From: JALNYB01 sp963676235
GTDB taxonomy: Archaea > Thermoplasmatota > Thermoplasmata > Methanomassiliicoccales > Methanomethylophilaceae
NCBI GenBank assembly: GCA_963676235.1
Contig: OY781044.1
Span: forward strand, 1,364,001 to 1,428,000
Length of the DNA stretch: 64,000 nucleotides
Direction of reading: 5' to 3'
Shown: in pieces, positions 7,876-16,178 of the stretch
Layout: the number at the start of each line of letters is the position of its first letter
How positions within the stretch are numbered: the stretch's first letter is position 1
Made by a program: the position numbers and the translations under genes
The notes under the pieces: generated by a model
Told to the model about the DNA's origin: nothing
What the model saw: the letters and a program-made list of their open reading frames with translations, nothing else
The model's database searches: none

Positions 7876-8801
7876 TAAAAAAAGGATTTGAGATGGAATT
7901 AAAACTTTTAGAAGGAACATTCGGATCGCCTAATATCAATATGATAGCTGAGATTGCTAATAAGGATGTAACGATAGGCAATGGCGAAAATGAAATTTCA
8001 TTAGATACCTTGAAAAGAGCATATGATGCATATCCGACCAGAAGTGAAATAAATAAATATGCAAGATCGAGAATTGCAAATGTCTTGAGTTCTGAATTAA
8101 ACCTTAAAAAAGATTATGATTCGATCTTCGAAAAATATCTCGAGAAAAAAACAGGTCCATATAAACATAAATTCTTAGATAAAAGACCAATGGAATTGGA
8201 AATTGAAAAGTTGGAATATCAAAGAGAAAAATTCAATCAGATGTTAAATGATGAAACCTTGACTGAAGATGATTGGCATGGTGAAATATTTGGTATATTC
8301 CGCATATTATATCCTCAATACATAAGTATGTTTCATGAAGAGAAATTAATTCCTCTCTTTGATCATGATAAGCGGTCGGATTTTCTACTAATAAATAATC
8401 TCGGATATGTAGATTTGATTGAAGTAAAGAAACCAAATGCACAAGTCATAGGTAATTTAGACAGAAATAACTATGTGATAACTAAACCAGCATCCAATGC
8501 AATAATACAGATTGAAAATTATCTTTATGCTCTTAATAGATGGGGAGAAGAAGGAGAAAAAAAATTGACAGTTAAATTTAAAGATAAGTTACCTGAAGAT
8601 TTAACAATAAAAATATCAAATCCAAATGGTTTTTTGATAATGGGTCGTTGTGAAGGTTTAGACTATAAACAAATACACGCCCTTCAATTAATAAGAAGAC
8701 AGTATTCACATATTGTAGACATAATAACTTATGATGATATGCTCTATCGTATTGATGTAATTCTAGAATCATTAAGAAAAACAGTTGATGATTTAGATTA
8801 A
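7876..8801 (+). pseudogene. 3' part of the interrupted Shedu (sduA-like) gene, DUF4263 nuclease domain
   Basis: It is open from 7876 to 8801 and contains an internal ATG at 7893 (302 residues) from which a truncated protein could still be made. The C-terminal domain shows the Shedu/DUF4263 nuclease pattern of the PD-(D/E)xK type: an upstream Glu (WHGEIFGIF), RSDFLLINN (Asp 163 from the internal ATG), then LIEVKKP (Glu 177, Lys 179). A helical segment follows (ASNAIIQIENYLYALNRW). SduA proteins are anti-phage nucleases that need an N-terminal sensing region, which is now separated by the IS. The locus is therefore probably inactive for defence unless the element excises. Confidence 0.8.
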
Positions 8802-8937
8802 TGAGACCTCTAATCAATAGGGTGTACAGACGGGCCATGGAATTTCATTTGAGATTTAGAATACTGTGAAATACGAACAGAACTCATAAAATACACCCCG
8901 CGTTATACATTTGTTGAGAGTATAGTAATCGATTTTT

Positions 8938-9012
8938 TCGATTTATATAATAACAGCAAAATATCGTCTGTACAACTCTGTAATCATATAGATACAGGTC
9001 ATCAAGGGGCAT
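8938..9012 (+). promoter_or_regulatory. promoter of the coenzyme B operon
   Basis: ATTTATATAATAAC at about 8940 is a good TATA box, and AAGGGGC near 9004-9010 can serve as ribosome-binding site for ATG 9020. Upstream, 8802-8937 contains nothing else that I recognise. Confidence 0.45.
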
Positions 9013-9019
9013 AAAGCAT

Positions 9020-10210
9020 ATGGATATGGAACCGGCCGAAATCATAAGTACTAGTACAACAGAGGAAATGATCAAAGAAAGGACGGTTCACGACAGGTCC
9101 AGATATTGTATCAAGGGGAGTCATCCAACCGTGTGGGGTGTGCTCGCAGATTGTATAAGATCATTGAGTGACACATCATACACAGTGCATGGTTATCCGA
9201 TAACGGATCTTGCGAAAGAGGTTGGGGCGATCAACACCATAAACGAGAAGACCGCCTTGGAATACGCACTCGGAGACTCGCTCTCGAAAAAGAGATCGGT
9301 GGTTATCGTAAAGAACGTGGGAATGAACGCACTTGCAGATCCGCTTGTGATGGCATCGACCCAGGGTCTTATCGGAGGGGTCGTGTTGATATCCGGAGAC
9401 GATACCGAAGCAAAGGGCACGCAGAATCGTCAGGATACAAGACCGTATGCGGAGGTGGCGTCGATTCCGTTAATCGAGATAGACACGGATGACATATATC
9501 GCAGTCTCGAGAAGGCGTTCATCGAATCTGAAAAATATTCGCGGGTTGCGCTGTTGAGAACTACTGATATAATTCTATACAGTGAGCTGAAGGAGCAAGA
9601 ATTCCCTTCAACACCGAAGGAACGTCGATATGGAAGTCTCGTCAGCAAAGCCTTCACGACCAAAGGATGCGCCGATTATGCGGATATGCTTTTCAAAGGG
9701 GAGGGCGATGTTCCAGAGACGACTGAAAACATAGGCTATACGCTAAGCCTGTGCAGGAATTGTCCGTATAAACCTCTTTTAAAATATATATCGGACGAAG
9801 GCATCGATGTGATAATAGACACCGGATGCATATATCTTGCCAGAAAGAAGCCATACTGTATCGGAGTGGCGAATTATGGATTAGGATCATCCATAGCCGT
9901 TGCCGCAAAGTCCACAGGGATAGCGATCATCGGAGATTATGCTTTTCTGCATTCGGGCATAAATTCGCTGATAGATGTTTATGAAAGGGGCATCCCTCTA
10001 CTCACGATCATACTCAAGAACGGAAGGCTGGGTATGACGGGAGGCGAGAAATGCATAGATGTGACGAAGTACATCTCATGGGCGAACCCTATGAAGGTGG
10101 AGGTCGGAGAGGCCATCGAGATATTGAAAGGACCATTGAGCGGTCCGAAAACCATCATAATAGAGACAGAATGTCCAGAAGGGGAAGTACATGAAAAAAT
10201 TAGATATTGA
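9020..10210 (+). CDS. IorA-like thiamine-pyrophosphate enzyme without ferredoxin domain; candidate 2-oxosuberate decarboxylase
   Basis: 396 residues, against about 600 for indolepyruvate ferredoxin oxidoreductase alpha subunits. The N-terminal pyrimidine-binding domain has HGYPITDLAK, NEKTALEYALGDS with the Glu that activates TPP, and KNVGMNALADPLV. The Cys pair CRNCP (245, 248) and the pyrophosphate domain follow: GDYAFLHSGI (Gly305-Asp306) with Asn334 completing the GDX(n)N motif. The C-terminal iron-sulfur ferredoxin domain and any IorB partner are missing, which argues for simple decarboxylation rather than CoA-dependent oxidation. It heads an operon with AksA, D, E and F and overlaps aksA by 20 bases. 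Decarboxylation of 2-oxosuberate to 7-oxoheptanoate is inferred from context only; an amino-acid-derived 2-oxoacid is the alternative substrate. Confidence 0.65.
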   Translation: MDMEPAEIISTSTTEEMIKERTVHDRSRYCIKGSHPTVWGVLADCIRSLSDTSYTVHGYPITDLAKEVGAINTINEKTALEYALGDSLSKKRSVVIVKNVGMNALADPLVMASTQGLIGGVVLISGDDTEAKGTQNRQDTRPYAEVASIPLIEIDTDDIYRSLEKAFIESEKYSRVALLRTTDIILYSELKEQEFPSTPKERRYGSLVSKAFTTKGCADYADMLFKGEGDVPETTENIGYTLSLCRNCPYKPLLKYISDEGIDVIIDTGCIYLARKKPYCIGVANYGLGSSIAVAAKSTGIAIIGDYAFLHSGINSLIDVYERGIPLLTIILKNGRLGMTGGEKCIDVTKYISWANPMKVEVGEAIEILKGPLSGPKTIIIETECPEGEVHEKIRY

Positions 10211-11315
10211 GATTTGTGATGTTACACTTAGAGACGGCGAGCAGACCCCAGGGGTATCATTTACATGTGCGGAAAAGTTAGACATTGCACGTAAACTCGA
10301 TGCTATCGGCGTCGAGGTGATAGAGGCAGGATTTCCGAGTGTAAGTGAAAACGAGAAGAAATGCATAAAAGAGATCACAAAGGCTGGACTGGATGCGAGG
10401 ATATGCTGTCTTTCACGGGCGGTCAGATCCGATGTCGATGCCGCGATAGAGTGCGATGTGGATCTGGTGAGCATATTCTTCGCAACATCCGATCTTCACA
10501 TAAAGGTCAAGTACAACAAGAGTCGCGAAGAGATGCTGGCACAGGCTCTCGAGATGGTCGATTATGCGAAAGACCATGGATTGCAGGTCAGATTCTCTGC
10601 AGAGGACGGTTCCAGGACGGATATTTCATTTTTGAAGGATATGTTCAGGCAGGGTTACGAGCACGGAGCAATGTACAGCAGCATCGCCGATACAGTAGGA
10701 TGTCTGACTCCGCTTCAAACAGCAGAGATAGTCAGGGACCTAAAAAAGGACCTGAAGAACAAGTTGTGTGTTCATCTTCATAATGACATGGGATTTGCGA
10801 CAGCGAACGCATTCACGGCGGCGGAATGCGGGGCTTTCCAACTTCATACAACAGTGAACGGCATCGGGGAAAGAGCAGGGAATGCAAGTCTCGAAGAGCT
10901 GCTTGTCGCATTGAGGATGAAAGGCGGCGTAGATAGATACGATCTCACGCATCTCACCGAATTGTCCAAGATGGTCTCCAAGTATTCGGGCGTCTCTGTT
11001 TCAAAAACAAAAGCGGTTGTCGGCGAGAATGCATTTTCGCATGAGAGCGGAATACACATAGCGGCCTTGTTAGTAGACAGTGCCACTTACGAGTATTTCC
11101 CTCCTAATATGGTAGGCGGAGAGCAGAAGTTCATATTAGGAAAACATACAGGCAGAAAAGGTCTAGATCACATCGTAAAAACTCTGGGATATCAGCTTAC
11201 GGATGCCCAGATGGAAAAAGTGCTGCACGATGTGAAAGAAAAGGGCGAAGACAAATGTACGATCGCACCCGAATCACTTATGGAGATCGTAAAGAATGCA
11301 AAGGAGACGTTGTAA
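10191..11315 (+). CDS. aksA: (R)-homocitrate synthase family protein AksA
   Basis: 374 residues, a DRE-TIM metallolyase. Visible are the metal and 2-oxoacid motif LRDGEQTPGVSF near the N-terminus, the second-half LHNDMGFATAN metal-binding His pair, and GIGERAGN.SLEE. The C-terminal LeuA allosteric dimer domain is absent, as in AksA/CimA-like homocitrate synthases and unlike leucine-regulated isopropylmalate synthase (about 500 residues). AksA condenses 2-oxoglutarate, 2-oxoadipate and 2-oxopimelate with acetyl-CoA in the chain-elongation rounds leading to 2-oxosuberate for coenzyme B. It is followed with no gap by aksD. An isopropylmalate or citramalate role cannot be excluded by sequence alone. 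Confidence 0.75.
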   Translation: MKKLDIEICDVTLRDGEQTPGVSFTCAEKLDIARKLDAIGVEVIEAGFPSVSENEKKCIKEITKAGLDARICCLSRAVRSDVDAAIECDVDLVSIFFATSDLHIKVKYNKSREEMLAQALEMVDYAKDHGLQVRFSAEDGSRTDISFLKDMFRQGYEHGAMYSSIADTVGCLTPLQTAEIVRDLKKDLKNKLCVHLHNDMGFATANAFTAAECGAFQLHTTVNGIGERAGNASLEELLVALRMKGGVDRYDLTHLTELSKMVSKYSGVSVSKTKAVVGENAFSHESGIHIAALLVDSATYEYFPPNMVGGEQKFILGKHTGRKGLDHIVKTLGYQLTDAQMEKVLHDVKEKGEDKCTIAPESLMEIVKNAKETL

Positions 11316-12524
11316 TTGAGTACATTGTCAGAGAGGATCCTGAAAGGAGAGGCAGGCAGTTTCGTAGATGTGATGGTAGACAAGGTTATGGCACACGACG
11401 GTTCCGGGCTTCAGGCATTGACGGCATTCCACGAGATGGAGGCTGAGAATATCCCGTATCCCGAAAGAATATCGATAATATACGATCATATCATTCCGGC
11501 CAACAATTCGATCACGGCAGACCTTCAGGCAGAACTCAGGAAGTTCTCAGTCGAGAAGAATTTGAATTTCTATGACATAGGGGAAGGAGTATGCCATCAA
11601 GTGATGAGCGAGGGTAGAGTCATGCCAGGCGAAATCGTAGTCGGAGCGGATTCGCATACTTGCACGATGGGTGCATTCGGAGCGTTTGCGACCGGAGTGG
11701 GAGCATCGGATATGGCGTCCATATGGGTCACCGGCGGTACATGGTTGAAGGTACCGGAGACCATCAATATCAGATTGGAAGGCAAACTACCCAAATTCTC
11801 TGAACCGAAGGATGTGGCATTGAGACATGTCAGTATGCTAGGGGCTGATGGTGCGACATACAAAGCAATAGAGTTCACAGGTGATAACGATCTCGAGATG
11901 GAGGGAAGACTCACGATTTCGAACATGGCCATCGAAGCTGGTGCCAAAGCAGGCCTTTTCTATGCTGACGATGTGACATGCAGTTACCTGAAGAAATACG
12001 GAAAGGACGCTTTACCTCAAAAGGTTGAGGATTGTCACTACATAAGGGAAGAGACCATAGATCTCGATGATGTGGAACCGGTCCTTGCCATCCCTCACAG
12101 GGTGGACACGATAAGGCCCGTATCGGATCTGGAAGGAACGCATCTCGACCAGGTCTTTGTCGGCACATGCACCAACGGCAGATATGAGGATCTGAAACGT
12201 TTTGCAGATGTGGTCAAGGGTAAACGGGTGAAGGTCAGAACCATCGTTGTTCCTGCTTCGAGGACAGTGTTGCTGAAAGCTATGGAAACCGGAGTTCTGA
12301 AGGATATAGTCGAGTCTGGAGCTGTTATAGGGACACCGGGCTGCGGACCGTGCCTCGGTGCACATCAGGGTGTATTGGGAGAAGGGGAAGTGGGACTCTC
12401 CACAGCCAATAGGAATTTCAAGAATCGCATGGGTGTCGGTGCAGAATACTATCTGTCATCACCGACCACCGCCGCATTCTCTGCACTCAAGGGAGAGATA
12501 ACATCGCCCAAGGAGTTACCATGA
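11316..12524 (+). CDS. aksD: homoaconitase large subunit AksD
   Basis: 402 residues with the aconitase/IPM isomerase large-subunit fold. Iron-sulfur ligands are visible in GTCTNGRYEDL and in GTPGCGPCLGAHQG. The substrate and cluster region GADSHTCTMGAFGAFATGVGA is present. With AksE it interconverts homocitrate-type and isohomocitrate-type acids by dehydration and rehydration. The start is TTG 11316, directly after the aksA stop, with GGAG about 10 bases upstream; this is an unusual but supported start. It overlaps the small subunit by 4 bases (ATGA). The large subunit alone does not distinguish LeuC from AksD; the small subunit does. Confidence 0.75.
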   Translation: MSTLSERILKGEAGSFVDVMVDKVMAHDGSGLQALTAFHEMEAENIPYPERISIIYDHIIPANNSITADLQAELRKFSVEKNLNFYDIGEGVCHQVMSEGRVMPGEIVVGADSHTCTMGAFGAFATGVGASDMASIWVTGGTWLKVPETINIRLEGKLPKFSEPKDVALRHVSMLGADGATYKAIEFTGDNDLEMEGRLTISNMAIEAGAKAGLFYADDVTCSYLKKYGKDALPQKVEDCHYIREETIDLDDVEPVLAIPHRVDTIRPVSDLEGTHLDQVFVGTCTNGRYEDLKRFADVVKGKRVKVRTIVVPASRTVLLKAMETGVLKDIVESGAVIGTPGCGPCLGAHQGVLGEGEVGLSTANRNFKNRMGVGAEYYLSSPTTAAFSALKGEITSPKELP

Positions 12525-12991
12525 AAGGAATGGTAGTGAAGGTCGGTGACGATATCGACACGGACCTCATCATAGCAGGAAGATATCTCAGGACAAAGGA
12601 TAAATCACTCTGGGCAGAGCACGCGTTCGAGGATCTGGACCCGGAGATCTCGTCACGTCTCAAAGGTAGCATCATCGTAGCAGGAAAGAATTTCGGATGC
12701 GGCTCTTCACGTGAGCAAGCGGCAATAGCTCTGAAGGAAGCAGGCGTGGTCGCGGTTGTTGCGACTAGTTTTGCAAGGATATTCTTCAGGAATGCGATAA
12801 ACAGAGGCATCCCGTTATTCGAGATCCTGGATCCTATAGAATGCAGTGACGGAGATGATATGACCGTCTCCCTCGAGGGTTCGTATGTCGAGGCAGACGG
12901 TATAAGATATGATTCTCTGAGACTTTCGGACAGGATGATGGAGATCATAAATGCCGGCGGGATCATCGAGTTGAGGAGAGGAAACAAATGA
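12521..12991 (+). CDS. aksE: homoaconitase small subunit AksE
   Basis: 156 residues, the swivelling small domain of the aconitase family, with FGCGSSREQAAIAL. The flexible specificity loop reads GRYLRTKD. In Methanocaldococcus jannaschii, a YLRT loop marks the homoaconitase small subunit (Arg contacts the distal carboxylate), whereas the isopropylmalate isomerase paralogue has Val-Tyr at the last two positions. This residue-level match is the best evidence that the operon serves coenzyme B chain elongation and not leucine synthesis. The gene overlaps aksD upstream and a 31-codon ORF downstream by ATGA. Confidence 0.8.
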   Translation: MKGMVVKVGDDIDTDLIIAGRYLRTKDKSLWAEHAFEDLDPEISSRLKGSIIVAGKNFGCGSSREQAAIALKEAGVVAVVATSFARIFFRNAINRGIPLFEILDPIECSDGDDMTVSLEGSYVEADGIRYDSLRLSDRMMEIINAGGIIELRRGNK

Positions 12992-13083
12992 TTTCCTTCG
13001 AACGTGCGTTTCCAGGTCAATATATCGAGGGCATAACCGATAAGATGATCGAAAGCGGGTATGCGCGGAGAGATATCATATGA
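12988..13083 (+). CDS. 31-residue ORF translationally coupled between aksE and aksF
   Basis: ATG 12988 overlaps the aksE stop, and its TGA (13081-13083) overlaps the aksF start, both as ATGA. The peptide begins MISFERAFPGQYIEGITDKM and ends GYARRDII. No family is recognised. The exact coupling at both ends is more than expected of an untranslated spacer of 88 bases. It may be a real microprotein, or a relay ORF that carries ribosomes to aksF, or the remnant of a larger gene. Confidence 0.45.
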   Translation: MISFERAFPGQYIEGITDKMIESGYARRDII

Positions 13084-14042
13084 AGATAGCGGTCGTCAAA
13101 GGGGACGGAGTCGGTGAAGAGGTCATACCGGTAGCGGTCAATGTGTTGGAGCATTACATTCCCGATGCGGAGTATTTCGAGGTCGAAGTCGGATACAACA
13201 AATGGAAGAGGACCGGAAGCGCATGCGACGATGACGATATTAAAAGACTCAAGGAGGCGGATTCCATTATATTTGGTGCCGTGACGACACCTCCCGACCC
13301 GAATTACAAGAGTGTTTTATTAAGGATAAGGCATGAGTTGGAATTGTATGCTAACATCAGGCCGGTATATGGAGACGGTTTCAAGATAACGGTCGTTCGC
13401 GAGAATTCGGAGGGATTGTATTCTGGTATAGAGACAATCGATCCTGAAAGGTCCACAACATTGAGAGTGGTGACAAGGGCAGCGAGCGAGCGCATCGCAG
13501 TGTGTGCATGTGATATTCTTCTAAGGGATTTCGAGGGCGGCACTCTAACCATAGGGAATAAGGCCAACGTTCTCAAGTCGGATGTCTTGTTCAGGGACAC
13601 CTGCATAGAAGTAGCCGAGAAGATTGGGGTTCCATACAAGACCGCTTATATCGATTCGCTGACATTCGATGCTATATACAATCCTCGTAAATACGACGTG
13701 ATAGTCACGACGAATATGTTCGGAGATATACTGAGCGATGCGCTCGGCAATCTGGTAGGAGGGCTGGGAATGCTCCCCAGTGCGAACATCGGGAAGAAGT
13801 ATTCATTCTTCGAACCGGTGCACGGCAGTGCACCCGATATAGCAGGGAAGGGGATCGCAAACCCCATCGCAGCTATAAGGAGCGCCGGGATGCTGTTGGA
13901 GCATGCCGCAGGTGTGAATTGCTCAGGAGATATCGAGAAAGCGATATCCGATACGATATCGTTAGGGATATGCACCCAGGATCTCGGCGGGCATGCGAGC
14001 ACGGAGTCGTTTGGGAATGAGATATTGAAGAGACTTGTTTGA
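13080..14042 (+). CDS. aksF: homoisocitrate/isohomocitrate dehydrogenase AksF
   Basis: 320 residues of the beta-decarboxylating isocitrate/isopropylmalate dehydrogenase family. Visible motifs are GDGVGEEV near the N-terminus, the substrate-binding arginine segment LLRIRHELELYANIRP, VRENSEGLYSG, the metal-binding NMFGDILSDALGNLVGGLGMLPS, and the NAD region FEPVHGSAPDIAGKGIANP. It oxidatively decarboxylates the isohomocitrate series to 2-oxoadipate, 2-oxopimelate and 2-oxosuberate. The assignment to AksF rather than LeuB comes from the operon and the AksE loop. Translation is probably coupled to the preceding 31-codon ORF. Confidence 0.75.
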   Translation: MKIAVVKGDGVGEEVIPVAVNVLEHYIPDAEYFEVEVGYNKWKRTGSACDDDDIKRLKEADSIIFGAVTTPPDPNYKSVLLRIRHELELYANIRPVYGDGFKITVVRENSEGLYSGIETIDPERSTTLRVVTRAASERIAVCACDILLRDFEGGTLTIGNKANVLKSDVLFRDTCIEVAEKIGVPYKTAYIDSLTFDAIYNPRKYDVIVTTNMFGDILSDALGNLVGGLGMLPSANIGKKYSFFEPVHGSAPDIAGKGIANPIAAIRSAGMLLEHAAGVNCSGDIEKAISDTISLGICTQDLGGHASTESFGNEILKRLV

Positions 14043-14051
14043 GGCGATAGT

Positions 14052-15419
14052 ATGACGATAGATGTTTTTAACCCAGCAAATAACGAGAAGATCGGAGAGG
14101 TCAAGGAATTCACAGAGGATGAGGTCGGAAGCACGATAGAGAGGCTTCAAAACGGATTTTCTGAATGGTCGAAGAGAAAGCCGTCTTCAAGAGGCATGGT
14201 ACTCTACAAAGCGGCAGAGATCATAAGGGCGGATCAGGACAGGCTTGTGATGATTCTCACATCGGAGCAGGGTAAACCGTATTTTGAGGCAAGGAATGAG
14301 ATTCAGGGTGTTGCAGCGGTATTCGAGTTCTACGCGTCTATCGCAGGGACGATATGCGGACATACGACACCGAAGTCGGATTACGGATACGCCTTCACAA
14401 GCAAATCCCCCATAGGTGTATGCGGTGCGATCATACCTTGGAATGTGCCTGCATTGATAATGGCGTGGAAGGTAGGTCCGGCCATCGCATCCGGCAACAC
14501 GATCATCGTAAAACCTGCAGAGACGACCCCGTTCACAAACATGGGGATCGCCGAGGCATTGTATTCCGCAGGTCTTCCCGAGGATGTCCTTGCACTTGTT
14601 ACCGGAAGCGGCAGCATAACAGGTGCCGCTATCGCAAAGAACAGAAACATCAGGCATCTGTCCTTCACAGGGTCTGTCGATACTGGAGAAAGGATCTCGA
14701 AGATGATCGATCCAGGAAAGGTCAGATTGACGCTCGAGCTCGGGGGAAGCGATCCGATGATAGTATGCAAAGATGCCGACATCGATAAAGCGGTGGCAGG
14801 CGCGGTCACCGGAAGATTCTACAATTGCGGTCAGATATGTACGGCGGTCAAGAGACTCTATGTAGCAGATGAAGTGGCAGACAGATTCATCGATAAACTA
14901 AAGACGGCTACGGAGCAGCTCAGGATAGGCGACGGAGCCATCGAAGGGACGAATCTGGGTCCGTTGAATAATATCAAAGGATTGAACAGCATAAAGAAAA
15001 TTGTCGAAGACAGTTCATCTTCCGCAAAGGTCATAACAGGGGCGAAAAAACTGGATGGGCCGGGTAATTTCTATGCGCCGACACTGATAACAGATCTTGA
15101 ATCAGATTCGAGACTTTTGACAGAAGAGGTCTTCGGTCCGGTACTTCCAATAGTAAGATTCGAGAAATTGGAAGAAGCGATAGAGATGGCTAATTCCACA
15201 AGATTCGGTCTCGGTGCTTCGATATGGACAAACGACATGAGGAACGCATCCAAGGCTATAGACGAGATAAGATCGGGGATATTGTGGGTGAACAGACATT
15301 CAAGGATCCCGCCCGAGGTTCCATTCGGAGGAGATATGAACAGCGGTATCGGCCGTGAGAACGGTCTCAATGCATTGGAACAGTATCTTGTCGAGAAGAC
15401 AGTCATCATTTCGCCCTGA
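14052..15419 (+). CDS. aldehyde dehydrogenase family protein (semialdehyde dehydrogenase-like)
   Basis: 455 residues, close to the family norm. Motifs: PWNVPALIMAWK, SFTGSVDTGERI (NAD-binding turn), LELGGSDPMI with the general base Glu229, and NCGQICTA with the catalytic Cys263. It resembles succinate semialdehyde or lactaldehyde dehydrogenases. It ends the Aks operon, 9 bases after aksF, with the Shine-Dalgarno GAGGCGAT. A C7 semialdehyde (7-oxoheptanoate) would be a sensible substrate, giving pimelate. That would link the operon to biotin-type precursors, or to a reversible step near coenzyme B. This is inference from context only. Confidence 0.7.
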   Translation: MTIDVFNPANNEKIGEVKEFTEDEVGSTIERLQNGFSEWSKRKPSSRGMVLYKAAEIIRADQDRLVMILTSEQGKPYFEARNEIQGVAAVFEFYASIAGTICGHTTPKSDYGYAFTSKSPIGVCGAIIPWNVPALIMAWKVGPAIASGNTIIVKPAETTPFTNMGIAEALYSAGLPEDVLALVTGSGSITGAAIAKNRNIRHLSFTGSVDTGERISKMIDPGKVRLTLELGGSDPMIVCKDADIDKAVAGAVTGRFYNCGQICTAVKRLYVADEVADRFIDKLKTATEQLRIGDGAIEGTNLGPLNNIKGLNSIKKIVEDSSSSAKVITGAKKLDGPGNFYAPTLITDLESDSRLLTEEVFGPVLPIVRFEKLEEAIEMANSTRFGLGASIWTNDMRNASKAIDEIRSGILWVNRHSRIPPEVPFGGDMNSGIGRENGLNALEQYLVEKTVIISP

Positions 15420-15640
15420 GCGTAGATGCTTAGTTAGTACATTGATGAGGATCTCAATTGTTTGTTTGAGTACACTTATTGTATTAAGGTCTTTTTAGAT
15501 CTGCTTGGATTTACTTTCACTGTCCATGTCCAATATTTTATTATTGCAATATCATCATCTATTTCCATTTTGTGGAGTAGTGTTTTACATCATCTAACTA
15601 TAGCGTGCAATAATATCAGTGTATTATAATAAAATGAAAA

Positions 15641-16021
15641 TTATTCTCTTTTTATTCTTTTTCCTCCAAAAGCTGAAATTGTTCTAGTTCCTGCAATGCA
15701 TCTTCCACCTTGTAGAGTTCCTTTTGGAATAAATATCTCATCGCCAGCATTCAATACGATTTCTTTCTCATCGATAATTGCTGTATATTGTCCAGAAACA
15801 ACAACTGTATATTCATCAAATGAATGTTGATGAGGCTTTGAAATTTGATCCGAATAACAAGTCCAGATGGCTATTTGACTGCCGTCATTTCCTTCATAAT
15901 AGTATCCGTCAATATCTTTGGTGTTTTCCTGATCACTTTCGATATGATTTGATGCATTCTTCATGAATTTCGGAAAATCTTTCATAACTTCATAACTGCT
16001 TCTAGTTATAAAAAATTTCAA
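15641..16021 (-). CDS. small cupin-domain protein
   Basis: 126 residues at most. It has a single cupin_2 barrel: PHQHSFDEYTVVVSGQYTAII gives cupin motif 1 with the His-x-His pair and Glu, and AGDEIFIPKGTLQGG gives motif 2. Such single-domain cupins bind a metal and act as small sensors, isomerases or lyases; the substrate is not apparent. The listed start is a TTG; ATG 15985 would give 114 residues. It is a solitary gene, with 220 gene-free bases (15420-15640) on one side. Confidence 0.6.
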   Translation of the reverse strand: MKFFITRSSYEVMKDFPKFMKNASNHIESDQENTKDIDGYYYEGNDGSQIAIWTCYSDQISKPHQHSFDEYTVVVSGQYTAIIDEKEIVLNAGDEIFIPKGTLQGGRCIAGTRTISAFGGKRIKRE

Positions 16022-16178
16022 ATGATAACGATAAGCCTTTTTGTTTATACCAATGGTCGCAGATAGGTGCGGACCATGAAAGCATTCAGTTTTATCGCTA
16101 TTGCAGTTGTATATATCTCGCCGATCAATACATAAAAAGATCTATAAAATCAAAAATAGGTTTATAGAGATAACTGTA

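Noticed and set aside
10191..14042. Reading the operon as leucine biosynthesis (LeuA, LeuC, LeuD, LeuB)
   Set aside because: AksA lacks the LeuA regulatory domain and the small subunit has the YLRT homoaconitase loop, so coenzyme B synthesis fits better.
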